Shown: in pieces, positions 1 through 12,072 of the stretch | How the letters are laid out: each line of letters begins with the position of its first letter | Position numbering within the stretch: position 1 is the stretch's first letter | NCBI GenBank assembly: GCA_964017145.1 | Contig: OZ024846.1 | Coordinates: forward strand, 372,001-436,000 | Source of the DNA: Agrocybe praecox | Lineage: Eukaryota; Basidiomycota; Agaricomycetes; Agaricales; Agrocybaceae | DNA: 64,000 nt | Direction of reading: 5' to 3' | The notes under the pieces: model-generated | Told to the model about the DNA's origin: nothing | The model's database searches: none | The model's input: the letters and a program-made list of their open reading frames with translations, nothing else | Translations under genes and position numbers: made by a program

Positions 1-1742
1 CTGCTCAGTAGTATATTTACATGAAAGATGTTATTAACGATTGCGGCAGAAGACTTCTCCGAGACAATCGCGTCTATATTTCATCGTTTGGTTGAATTCC
101 AAGGCCACATGTCTCATTAGAAGATCAAGGACTCCCATGGAAGTACTAAAACATGCTATTTACGGTTGATCCAGATGTCCTTTTAGCATCATGAAAGGGA
201 GACAGCTCGAGCCATGATGCAGACCATAAAATTACCCCTCATGTCCCGCATTCATTCGAGCGTCACCATGCGGCAACTTTTACCATATCATGGAGGCTCT
301 TTGAGGGATGCGTTCCTTGGCGGCGCTTCTACTCAATAAAACGGAGATCATGTAACTGGGCAAGAGAATAGGTATTAGATCAAGTCCCTCACACATGCGT
401 TGAACGCTGACTGACAGACGGCGCACAACAAGCAAATCTACGTATATGTATCAGTGCGTCGCACATTGACAGCTGTGAAGATCAAGTTCATACGATGGGA
501 ATCATCCTTCATTGGCGGGAGCTCTGTGAAGCTTTTTTAATACTTCAACCGCCCCGCCCGTTCACTGTGTTAAAATAGCGTTTCAAGCAGACGCATGTAG
601 CAGCGGGTTGCCACGTACTTCAACCAGTCTGCAGATTAAAATAAGACAGGTTGATTGATATGAGAAGATCGACTGAACTTGCTTAACATGGCCGGGAATT
701 ATGCAAGGCAGGAGAATAAATAAATAATAGATCATATGAAACAAATGGGCTAGTATGGTGGCGTGCAAAAAGGTAGTGTATTAGTAGTGTTGGTGACCTT
801 TCAAATTTCAAACTTCAAGGCGCTACTTTAATCGGCATTTCCCGGCATTATGTGCGTCGGAACGTGCATCATGATTCATGAGTGCGGTGATATGGATGAT
901 ATGGATGGTGTACATATCTTCGTGTGTCAGAAGAGCTGTATAAGCTTGGGCAATTGATGCACCCACGTCTCATCTCAGAAAGATTGAGTGCTCTTTCTGT
1001 GGGATTAGGAGTCTAAACTAAATGATTCTTTAGCGTTTGCCAAGCTTCGAGGTTTCGGAGGATCTTCGGAATCGGCCGGAGACCATATTTGTGTCGGAGC
1101 TCATAAATACTGGTGGCAGGAATTGAATTGTTCAACTGCACCTTGCGAACTTGCATTGAGTACATGTGGCCAGTGTCGAGAACTTTCTGTTCCTTCAGCT
1201 CGTAGCGACCAAATGGACAACCTGTGGGATGAGGCAGCACGTAAATACTGCACAGGCACCACTTCAACATTTGGGAAATAAACGAATTTACATACGAGGT
1301 TTGAGCAGCGTACTAAGCAAAGTACTTTGACTTTATCTCATCTGCCGTCTTATGCCCTCATAAGCTCCAGATGGATCCTACGTACTCACAAACGACATAT
1401 CCTCGCCACTACCCAGTCCGAACTGTCGAAATCGACATCGACATTGACTATGACACAAGATTGCTTGTCTAGACTCTAGACGGCGCACAGCCGCTGGAAG
1501 CCTCCCGGAAAAAAGCGCGTGGAACATCTCTGAACATCGATAGGGGTTATTCCATGCCGGTTGTACCCAAGACAAAAATCAGAGGGAGCTGAGCCACTGA
1601 GCGTGGTCATGACTGGCGACGGGTCATCGTCGGTGAAAGCTACGGATTCCATCCGGACCGACCCTCCAGTCCACGATAAAACGTTTCGCGATGCTCATGA
1701 TCCTCAACATTGTCTTTAACTTCCCCCTTTACTTCCACTTCA
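1..1742. other. 5' intergenic stretch, no supported gene
   Basis: No family is recognisable on either strand. The longest ATG-started frame is 85 codons on the minus strand at 1013-1270. It has no recognisable motif and no convincing splice partners, so it is left as an unsupported frame. The last ~100 bases form the promoter-proximal region of the epimerase gene that starts at 1743. Confidence 0.5.
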
Positions 1743-3595
1743 ATGTCGACAGCGGAATATCAGCCAGTTTTGCTAACCCTCCCGGCTCTTCTCACACCTG
1801 CTTTGGCGCTTGAGGTGTGAATTTGATAACGGATCTTTTTGTGGCATGCATGCGCGATTGACTTATGATTATGGGGACTAGATTCTTCCTCATGGCCTTA
1901 CTGTCCATAGGTTATTGGTGCAGACTGACGGACGTGTGAGCCCAAAGCGTTCCTATCGCATGGAACAGCCCCCATAATTGAAATTGTAACTAGACGCATG
2001 ACGTCGTAATTGGACCAGAAAGACCTGAAGATCACGCAACTCAGAAATACACCAACTCAATCGTAGGCAGATATGCCAATCGAATTCCAGTAGGCACGCA
2101 CAATCTTGAGCGCAACGGAATTACTAGTCAGTTCACAGCTTTGGCGAACGGTAAGAGTGGCAATTATAGAATGATTTTCTTGTGTCATCTTATCAGCTGC
2201 TTGCCATTAGAAAACCCCGAAGTCTCTTTACACGGAGGGCCTGTCGGTTTTGATGCTGTTCCTTGGACATTGCTCTCGAAGGAAAATCTTCCCATCCTCT
2301 TCTCGAAAGCAGAACTAGCACGTCTTCGTGCATTACCAGAGGAGTCGTACGCGATTTTCCGATTAGATTCACCCTCGGGTGATCAAGGATACCCAGGTGC
2401 TTTAATCGTCGAGGCGAGTATAATCCTCGTCAGCCCTGAAAATCTCAAGGCACAACAACAACCGGACCCTGAGCACAGCTTGGGGAGCGTTATCGTCGTT
2501 TATCGGGCAAAATTACAAGGAGATAGCAAAACAGTCACTCCGATTAACTTGACACAGGCAAGTTGGATTTTTGGTACATGCAATGGAATATCCATTTATT
2601 TATTTACAGCACTGGGGTTTCAACCTTGAAGCAAGTTTACAAGATAGTCCAGAACCTCGCCTGGTAAAAGATCATACACTAACCATCAAAGTCAGTATAC
2701 TTCGATTCACGGGAAATGGCGCATTTCCGAATAATATTATTCCTCTAGGCTGACCATGTCGCTGAGCTGGGCCCTAAAGCACTTGGAACAGGGGCACATA
2801 TTCCTGTTTTATCCGCACCGGCGCATGCACATACTTCGACGCTTATTGGACAGAACATGCCTAACTCTGGTTACGGTCAGTCATTACCTTGGACTACCTT
2901 CTAATCATTTTTTTATCTGATAACGTGCCACATAACATAGATGACTACTATCTCTTCAATGAGGGGGCCAAGTCTTCAATTCCATCGCGTATCCCCTTGA
3001 ATACTTTTGATGATGAAGCGGATTTCTTGGGCGATATCTTACGAGCCTCTAACGACAAAGAACGTGGTAGTCGTCCTGAGGCTCTCGTAACCTTGTCCTC
3101 TGAAAAATCGGGCCTCCGATTGGACTTTGACAGCAATCGTAAGTCTCTCGTTATTTTCTCATGAACTAAAATTCCCTTCACATTATTATCAGAGCATGGT
3201 GTAATGTTTTATTCCAACGCTTTGGCTAAACCTACCTCCGGAGCTCGCAAGAAGATTCATGGTGGGTCAGGAATCAGTGGCCACGGAGATGCATATGGCC
3301 CAGGAAGTATGTATTTTAAATCAACATCAACTATGTCTTGATTTTTTCCGCTTAAACTGATTATGTTCTCCGCCCGCTCAGCTGCTGCGTTCCTGGAATT
3401 CCATCATGTGAGAAATTCTGTGCTTTTTTGCTCTTCGAGTCATTACTGATCAAAAGAACCCACCAGCCGCTTGCCGCCTTTTTGTATCCTGCGAATAAGG
3501 ACAGCGAAGACACGTTGTTGACTTCGGATGAATTGTATCATAATTATGTTCGTTGCGATATCAAGGCTAGGGTGCCCTCCAACAGGGTGGAATAA
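1743..3595 (+). CDS. Aldose 1-epimerase (galactose mutarotase-like), multi-exon
   Basis: Family role: interconverts alpha and beta anomers of aldoses such as galactose. Exons joined by frame and splice signals give the family's landmarks in order. The N-terminus is MSTAEYQPVLLTLPALLTPA; a junction then leads into LPHGLTVHRLLVQTDGR. Next come a VGRYANRIPVG block, the LHGGPVGFD block carrying the first catalytic-type His (around 2230), HWGFNL with the second His (2610), GYDDYYLFN, QHGVMFYSN, and near the C-terminus AFLEFHHP with the Glu expected to act as base. Introns are about 50-65 bp. One, 2558-2609, appears to use a GC donor (CAG|GCAAGT). The first exon is hydrophobic but not a textbook signal peptide, so localisation is open. 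The start at 1743 is the ATG whose frame joins to the conserved blocks. The stop is at 3593-3595. The family call is secure; exact exon 1 is less so. Confidence 0.85.
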
Positions 3596-4671
3596 AGTAA
3601 GCTATTTGGTCTAAATTTAGTGTCCGTGGCATATTTTGATGCGCCAGTACTGCAGAAGTTACCAACTCATGTTCGGTCAAAATTCCATTTATACAATTCC
3701 CACTCTATGTGATATATGGACGCTCCTCGTCCTTGTGGCCGCCAATCTGGTACTTCCGCTCCCTAGAAACAGAGGCATAAGTATTATAATTATAAGATCA
3801 ATTCAATACCTTTTTATTGGCTGTCATGGACGGCTTTTTTACATGGTATCTCCTATACTGAGCGACTGATCTGCCTACAACTTTGATAGATAGCGAACTA
3901 CACTTTTCACATTTCAAAAAATTGTTCCTGGCGGAAAGTGGCTTTATAGTGCTCGTAAAAAATATCTGCCAGGGCCCACTTCAAAGCGTGGAAGTGAAAT
4001 ATTTCCTTCGGAGAGTTGTCAGACATGCTAGAGGTTTTGGTTGTCATTTCATGACACATATCCACATGTTTACAGTAGTTTTGGAACATTGTACAACAAC
4101 GATACCGATGATGATGAGAGAATTTTCAACTGAATAGCCTAGCGAGGGACAATACGGAAATATATAAATGGTACGAAATGCCGGTAATCAAATAACGTCG
4201 TAGTTGTGCGATGGGTTCTACATACATAACTCACGCAACGAATGGCTAATCGCTTCTTTTCGCCAGCGTTTCGGGAAAAGGCTTATGTATGTAGTCGTAT
4301 CTGATTGAAAGATGATGATCAATGCAGCATAAGGTGATGATACGGAATCATATGAATTGAATCTCTTGTACATAGTAGTAAGCCATGCGTAACTAAACGA
4401 AGGTTCCAAGAGAGAAAGTATACTATGTACAAGTGTCACTAGGCTCCTTGAAACGACTGATTTGAAACCCCTGAATAGAGGATTGACAGCAACGATAATG
4501 GATGAAGGTTACCGATGGATGATAATGTATTTTTGACTGATGCGTATTATGTATGAATTATTGCAGTTGAAAAGGTCTCCTTGCTGGTAAGACGCGATCA
4601 AGGCATGCCACAACAATACGGCCTTTATCGAGAGACAGTGATGTCGAAGTCGTAGATCCGCAAAGGGGTAA
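3596..4671. other. Intergenic region between epimerase and GTPase genes
   Basis: This region holds the 3' ends of two convergent genes. Short frames on both strands (for example plus 3883-4137) have no recognisable domain or intron structure. Nothing else is supported. Confidence 0.5.
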
Positions 4672-6075
4672 TCATCTCCAAGTCAATGACAACGGTGCAA
4701 GCATCACTGATATCCTGCCCCAAAAACCTACGACAGGGATGGCAGCGGCCAGCTTCCCTTCAAGCATAGCGTTACTGTTCTCTGTCGCGGCAACTGCTTG
4801 AACGGTTGGGGTCATGTTCTCGCGTTCATTTCCAGGGTGACCCACATCGTCAGGACACTTTCCGACGGGATCACCGTAACGTGGATTGGACTGAACAGAG
4901 GAAAAAGAGTGAGCTTTGGTGGCTTCGGCCATGCTTAACCGTTCTTCTAGTTTGGCCAGTGTCTCCCTGTATCCTTCCGAGAGGCTCGCAGAATCATCCT
5001 GCATGCGCAGAATAAGTCTTTCTATTTTCTCTCGCTCCTGTGCCAGCTCTTTTCGACTTTGTTCGTCGCGATTCCTGCTAGCTTCTTGGATATCCACCAT
5101 GATACCTCTGATTTCTTCACGATGCCTTTCCATTTGCTCGAATATCTCTTGACGCAGCTCTTCCCCCGCTCTGGTTTCCGAGATATCAAGACCACGACTA
5201 AGTTCGTCCTGGATTTGCAACGTGACTGGCGATCTGTTTCTCTGGGCAATGGAGTTAACGATCAACTTTGCTGACTGGATATTATTACGATGTCGGAGAA
5301 GACGAGCCCCTTTATCGACTGCTGCTTTGAAAAACACTTCTTTGGTGGATAGTTCCTGCTCTCTCTGAGCTCCAACCGTTTCATCAACTTGATCCCACAT
5401 AGTAGTAGCAATAATGACACTACCGAGGGTGGCTTCCCCGCAGATTTTACGAAACAGGCGAAAGTTGCGCGTTGATATGCCTCCGAGACGATTATCCAGA
5501 ATCCGGTGCATATAAATAACCCCAGCTAAATGTTGTCCACGGGAATGGCTGCGCCGGAGATCGTCAATTTGTGTATCTACGTTCCATGCAAAACGGGAAC
5601 AAACCTATAAGAAAGATATGTGGCTATCATGTTAAGCACATTTGTGTCGCTAATGTTCGTATCGTCAAATCCAGGCGTGTCGATCAAGGAAATTATTCGC
5701 CCGTCCAGTTCGAATGAATCGGAGATTTGCACTTCTTTAGTGCAGGACTCTAGTTGGTCACCAACACGAAGACGCGATCCACTAAGCAGATTGATAAACT
5801 GTATCCTTCATCAGGATCAAAATAAGTTGTAAATTAGGTCTTGAAGGCTCTGACCGTTGACTTTCCGGTGCCAGTAGGGCCCATAACACTACAAGAATGA
5901 CGGTCGCCTTCAAAGTGAGCACAGCTTTTCTCAGAACAAGTAGTTTAAATCATCACTTACGCAATGATATATTTCTCCTGGCTTTCCGAAAAAACCTGTG
6001 ATCCAAAAAAAAAGTAAGTTAGAGTAACGAGTGACAAGAAAAGTAGAAACCAACGGTTGAAGACGATTGACTCAT
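4672..6075 (-). CDS. P-loop GTPase (AIG1/septin-like G domain) with C-terminal coiled coil
   Basis: Exon 1 begins at ATG 6075 (MSQSSST). Splicing leads into VFSESQEKYIIA and then VMGPTGTGKST, a clear Walker A (G1) motif. The exon over 5830-5620 reads FINLLSGSRLRVGDQLESC...KEVQI...ISLIDTPGFDDT, giving switch I-like residues and the DTPG (G3) motif. The exon below 5515 reads MHRILDNRLGGISTRNFRLF...VIIATTMWDQV, where TTMW occupies the G4 position. After about residue 230 the protein becomes a charged coiled coil (ERHREEI, QEREKIERL and similar) and ends with a short hydrophobic tail at 4672. Such single-domain G proteins with coiled coils form large families in mushroom-forming fungi; their substrates and cellular role are not known. 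GTP binding is inferred from motifs. The extreme C-terminus may be affected by an unseen intron. Confidence 0.85.
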
Positions 6076-8810
6076 ATTGTTCGAATTATAGGCAACAAGT
6101 AACAGGGAAATTCTTAATGCAGCAAAAACAGAACTGCAGTCATCGGCCTGGATTTTGAAGTATCAGCCTTGCGGCAGCTGTGCTGAAGTCGCGTTGGCGT
6201 ACTATTAATGGCGGACAGCATTAGGACGTGCAGAATGCCAGATATAGTGTAATTTTTATGTTCCAGACGGAAATTAAGACACTGCCAGGTTTCGAGTGTG
6301 TTTCTTCACACTTTTCCGCTTTGAATAAGGCATGTAAGTCATAGTGCCTGTTCAAACAACAGAGAGGTTTGAATCAAAATAAAATATTTCTCGTTTGAAT
6401 TACGTACGTTTTCGCGGGATTTACTTGGAGCCAATATTACTTCAGTTTTATCCGTCTTGAAATGTTATGTGAAGACATGCCAAAACCCAGAACCGCGATG
6501 GCGATAAACCATTTGAACTTGGCCAGAGTTCAACGTTCGATGAACGTTCAACTTCAGCCCATGCCGCCAACATCTGCTTATGTAAGTATTCCCACGTTAT
6601 CTCAATGCCATTGCACCAAAAATTGAACTTCATGGAATTGTACAATTGAAATGTTTTGGCTTCGTCGAACATATAGTCAGATTTCTGATCCTCGTAAACA
6701 TCTGCTCCGGAGTTTCTGCTGTTTCATTTATCGTCATGTACATCATGTATCAGCCAAATTCATCTTCCGAGAATTTCCATGGGGCATTAGCAATTGCGGC
6801 ATACGTCCAAACTTCGTTCAATTCTATGCCCGCAGACAGTCTTCCTCATAATCTCTGCATTTTGCGTTATCTCAGAAGCGCCGCACTTCCCAAACTGGAG
6901 ACTCCGATTTCTACGACTCGGGTGTCTGTGCAAAGTGCAGCGAGGGTAAATGCGAAGCTCTCATCGCTTGGCTAGCATTCAATTGTGCATTCCTTTCTGT
7001 TGGTGTGGTACCATATTTCGCGACTGATATGGAACTTTATGGCATTCTCCGAGGAAAAGTACGTCACGGTATTATTGACTCGTTTTTCTGCGTTGGGAAT
7101 GTTTTTCGCTGAATAACATCTAAATGGGCAGAATCCATGACTATTTCTGCTATTTATATCATGGAACCTTGGATACCGCGGTCTCCTTATACATGTACCT
7201 GAGCGTACTACTAGTACGAAAGGGACATCTCTACGCCGCAATATGCATGGAGTTATAAAGAATTCACCATCATCAAGGCAGCAACCCTCCGCCGCTATCC
7301 CACAGAGGTGTTGGACGAGAACATCGGCTGAGCGAACAACTTATGCGAACCATGCGTAGTACATCCACGCTGGTCACCGCGCCCGCTGTGGCGGTACAGA
7401 GATGACTTTGATATAAAGTTATGTCGTCAAGAAATGACCGGACTCCTTATCTAAAAGTTCTTATCGTTCAACGTTCTCCTCAAGGCCCAGCTGGAATGAA
7501 CTCTCGTCAAATTGTTCGCTTGGTAGATTCTTTTATTGAACCCCTTGGTTCTATGCAACTTTTCATTGATGGTCGCATAAGTATTATAAACCAATTTCCT
7601 ACGATTAAGGCATAAAAGTCACATCAAGAAGTATCTCGACGATGCCATCATGATCAAAAGAGCGTGCGCTTCGCGATGAAGGCCCAAAGGCGACAGCCTT
7701 CTTTGCCATCGCATCACGGCGCCGACCGAGAAGAAGAGAAGCAGAGGTGTAACCACCTAAATGAGATGAACAATTTCTATGTTTTTATCTCCGTAAGGAG
7801 AGCAAGATGACGAACGTAGCTGTTCATTTCGCATGTTACTTATTCATATCCATTACTACGTAGGACCCTGATGATAATGATGATGATGACCCGCATAATT
7901 GGGGAAGAAGATGTAAATCGTTGGAATGACTATATTGAAACATAATTATTCCTAGACAACTGAACTGACCGCAGTTTTTATGATATCTGAACAAATAACG
8001 GGAAAGAGAAATCCAACATGTGCGTTCTGTTCGTTCGTCGTCATAGACGATAAATAACTTAAGGAAGAAAATGTTATGAAGCCAAAGTGTCACATTTGTT
8101 GCATGGATATAGCGTTATCTCGTAAAGCTACCACTGCTACAATCTATCTCTTTGGATTCGGTCTATGCGTTTAACTTGCAACGAGGACTATCAGATCTAG
8201 TATGGCATGGCGAACGTGGTTGAGACTAGTAGAGTACTAGTAGTGACACTGAAAGTTCGGAACACCTTGTTACACAGACACCTGATGCAACATGGTCAGT
8301 AGTACACTAGAAGAGTCGTAGTCGATAATGAGCACAGGAGATGTGTGCTCTTTGTCTCTTGACAAAGGTCTAGATCACATTATTTTTGAATATGTGACAA
8401 GTTGTCAACTTCCATAAGATAAGAATAGAACACCATCAAACTAATGTCCTGGTCGGCAGCAATAAATTTGGATCTATTTTAATGGGACTGAGTAGGAACA
8501 TGTACTCGAAAATTATCCATACAACTACCCAAATGCATTTAAATCAATTTTGATCGATTTATTAATATTTGTCTTTGAATGGACTGCCGTACATCCCCGT
8601 ACTCCTTTCTAGGAAGATGGCCGTTGTGGGGTCTCCTGATCACCATTTTTGGGGCTTAAATGTTTTTGTTTCCTATATATATATGCATTATCACACGTCT
8701 TCCGCCGGCGATAAGTGCTACCAAGAGGTCATGATGGTTATCCCAAGCGCAGTAGGAGGATGCTGTCAAATTGGACATTTTTCTAATTTAGGTGATTTTC
8801 GAAATTTGAA

Positions 8811-8827
8811 GAGCACCGGCGGTGCTC
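8811..8827. repeat. GC-rich palindrome (7 bp arms, 3 nt loop)
   Basis: GAGCACC-GGC-GGTGCTC is a perfect inverted repeat. It lies between two AT-rich, roughly mirror-image segments (GATTTTCGAAATTT upstream near 8794 and AAAATTCGAGAAATC near 8866 downstream) and just before a T9A9 tract. Possibly the core of a small palindromic repeat. Confidence 0.6.
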
Positions 8828-8838
8828 AGATTCGGCCA

Positions 8839-8856
8839 TTTTTTTTTAAAAAAAAA
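8839..8856. repeat. T9A9 palindromic tract
   Basis: Nine T residues are followed directly by nine A residues, forming a perfect 18 bp palindrome. It is 11 bp downstream of the GC-rich palindrome. It could be rigid, nucleosome-excluding DNA or part of a repeat; the sequence alone does not decide. Confidence 0.6.
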
Positions 8857-10673
8857 CACGGCGGAAAATTCGAGAAATCGGGTATTGACACGTACATACA
8901 TATATCCTTGCAATAATTTGTTTGTTGCGGAGTCGTATAGCGCACGGTAACGAATGGAGCAGAAGAGGGCTACGTGGGAGGATAAGGTTGACTGCAGTGA
9001 CCAATGATCAGTAACGTTGTACGCTGGCGGCAATTGTAGACTCTGTGGTCTGAGTCAGGAAAACGTAATTATTAGCGCGCAATTCGTGTACTTTGCTACA
9101 TATATCAGCCCAAGACCATCAGTCTCGGGCTTTAAGGTTAGTGGCTTCAAGGTGATATCCGAGGTGTGTGATTTTATTGTTATGTAGTCGAGAAAGAAAC
9201 ACGGGGATGGACTAATATGTATGTATATTGTTCGATAAACTGATGATTACCAATTAACACTATGCAGTGTAATAGAATGCTTCCCCTTTCAATCCACCGC
9301 GAAAGAGGATACCGGAGAAAGTCATCGTACTTTCTGATGTCTATTCCTTTTCTTCTGATATTTTTCGATTTTGAGCGGGAGCATCAGGGAGCATGCCATC
9401 TATAAACTCTACAGTTGCGATTGTGAGAAGAGAGACTAGACAAGCATCATATTGAATAATTAATAGAGCATCGGGTGTCGTGCGACACTGTGCTCCCGCT
9501 GCCTTTCTTTTTGTATCTGCTCGAATTAGGAGGGTGAGTGCGAGTTTCTGTGACTTCCGAATCCTCCGCTGATGTGTACCAATATTGACTGATTGCTGAG
9601 AGGTTTCTCCTTAAATCCGCGTATGAATAGGTTGTTGAACAACTTATCCTTTCCAAACGGAATTTTTCGCTGACTATCAAGCTAGGACAAAACTAATAGA
9701 TTTTTGGAGTACGTTATAGGTCGACGAATACGACTAACCGACTTGCAGGACGGCACCGGTGTACTTGACACTCATACGAATCATTTTGCCGTGTTGAGAG
9801 GAGAATTCAGCTTCTGATATCATGGAGGGGATAAATGGCCGTTCAAGGCCCAATGCATATGATCATGTCGAATAACAGGCTGGAGCAGCCATTCTGTCTC
9901 TCTAATCCTCCGACCTGGTAGTAAGATTAGATGCCTCTTACATGAAAGCTGCCGACAAATTTCTTGCCTAAGATGGCGCTCTTGTAAGAAAGATCAAGCG
10001 AAAGTGAGTTTTCATCCTCAACAAAGTAACACTTGGCTTCGAAATTTGAATTTGAAGGCCGTTAAACGCGACATGGCAAAACGACATGTGCGGACTCGCC
10101 GGGCTACGGCAAACTATTCGCCGATGATGGCATCTACTTAATTACATAAGGCAATACAAATGCAAAGCCAACCAAGCGCTGGTTGATCCGACGACTTGAA
10201 CTGCTGATCTTTGCTGACGCGTCGACATGCTTAACGCCAGGCAGTGGATTACCATTGACCAGGTCACAAAAACTTGAGTTTAAAACTCAAAGCCTTCAGG
10301 AATATAGATTTTTTAGTACGTCGTCAAGAATCTACAACATTAGAATTGAAGCTTGAAGATTGAAGGCCTACTTCATATATGACTGTACAGCGTAATGACT
10401 CGGGTCGCCCAGTCGGGATCTATGCGGGCGTACGCCTGAGTACACTAGCGTCCTGGACGCCCAGCCTTTTTCTCGTATTGAACACTGAATTAAGGGCTTA
10501 GCACGACGGGCCTTCAGGTACGCGACGTTCTCGGTGACAGTGTTGAGACATATTTAAGAATCGCGTCCAGGTCTTCGTTTTGTTCGCGTTCCTTTCCTCT
10601 TTTCCTCGTCTTTTCTTTGGGTTCGGTTGGAGTTTCTTATATATCCTTTTCTCGGTTTATAATCACCAGCGCG

Positions 10674-12072
10674 ATGTTCTCCAAGCTTCTCCTTGCTGCG
10701 TCTCTGGCGGTGGCTGCTGTATCTGCATCCCCCCTGAACGGAACAACCCCCTTCTTGGGCAAACGTGCTCCTGCACAAATCATCACAAAGTGCACAGTGC
10801 CAAAAACTGTCGCTTTGACCTTCGTATGGCACTTTTTACACGCTATGAAAGTGTCTTCTGACGTATAATATCCCCAAAATCCAGGATGATGGTCCTTTCG
10901 TTTATCTGTAAGTTTTTACGCGACCTTATCTCGAGCAATCTTTTTAAGCGCATATATGTACCAGGTACGACATCAGCAAGGCTCTTATTGCTGCTGGAGG
11001 AAAAGGAACCTTCTTCTTTAGTGAGCATTCATTCAAACAAGATTTTTATTATTAGATATAACTTTCCCCCTTTCCAACAGATGGAAACAACTGTGAGCTG
11101 CCTTGCTGTATGCTTCTGCACAACCTTTTATTGAGACAAATGCTTCTTCAGTTGGTTGTATCTATGACGAAGACGAGGCGAAGCGCGTCAAATACGCGTT
11201 CGACAAAGGTCACCAGGTCGCGTCGCACACTTGGGCCCACGCGCATCTCACCACTCTGAGCTTTGATAACCGTGAATTTACACTTTTTTAATTTATGCGC
11301 CGCGTTCTGATATGTATCTTCGATGCTAGTCCACAATCACTTCTGGCTCGTGGAAGGTAATTACCCCGACAGGTTCTTGGAAAGGAATCATTGCTAACAA
11401 CGTACATCTTATCTTACAGAGGCACTCCTCAAGATTACTGGTGCCTACCCAGCCTTTGCCCGTGCTCGTGAGTTAACCACCTTTCTCATCTGAAGGCACC
11501 AGCACTAACGTTTCATAGCATACGGCGAAACCAATGCTTTGGTGCAACAGGTCGCCGGTCAGCGTGGTCAGGATTTGGTTAACTGGGACTTCGAGTAAGT
11601 ATCGTCTGTCTTCGCTTTTTCATTTCGTATACAACCACCTTTTCTTCCGGACTACTATTGACCTTCACCTCTCTTACAGCTCCGGTGATACTTGGGGCAT
11701 CTCGACTGACGCCCAGAAGCAACGTTACACCGACATCATCAACACCCGCCCCAACACTATCCTTACCTTGAACCACGAAGTGCACCAGCAGACTGCGTAC
11801 CTACCACATCTTATCTTTTGACTGATTTTCCCTCATTCTTAATATTGTTTTTAGCCAAGTCCTCCTTCCTTTCGCTATCAAGGCTCTTCAGGATGCTGGA
11901 TACAAGCTCGTGACTGTCGCCGAATGCCTCGGTAGGCAGCCATACCAATCCGTCACTGCTCCTTCCACCCGTGACGTACGTTATAACTCAACAAACATAT
12001 ATCTTTTCAGCACTCGACTAACTTTTATCCATATAGGCAACCTGGACCTGCGCAGGCAAACCAACTCCTTAG
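10674..12072 (+). CDS. Secreted chitin deacetylase, CE4 family (copy 1)
   Basis: Removes N-acetyl groups from chitin to give chitosan in the cell wall. The spliced protein is about 260 residues. A signal peptide (MFSKLLLAASLAVAAVSA) is followed by a KR site near residue 30 that suggests propeptide cleavage. NodB motifs are visible. TFDDGP at 49-54 is split by an intron after TF. H106-T-W-A-H110 gives the two metal-binding His, R144-A-P-Y is motif 3, WDFDSGDTW follows near 168, and LNHE near 201 carries the last His. There are at least nine introns of about 50-70 bp, all with GT-AG ends that restore frame. The protein ends RDATWTCAGKPTP at 12072. There is no Ser/Thr-rich tail, chitin-binding module or GPI-type C-terminus, so it is a short secreted form. 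A second copy lies at 39047. Confidence 0.92.

Larger units (their letters stand above)
6076..10673. other. Gene-poor 4.6 kb region
   Basis: No gene is supported. Frames at minus 6448-6672 (74 codons), plus 6646-6975 and plus 7421-7615 (64 codons, ATG start) show no known motif and no plausible splice partners. The stretch 8760-8890 holds two adjacent palindromes, listed separately. The last ~100 bases precede the chitin deacetylase start. The region may contain decayed repeats, which only genome-wide comparison would reveal. Confidence 0.45.

Noticed and set aside
1013..1270. Minus-strand ATG frame of 85 codons
   Set aside because: No motif, no neighbouring exon and no supporting signal; chance frame of this length is expected.
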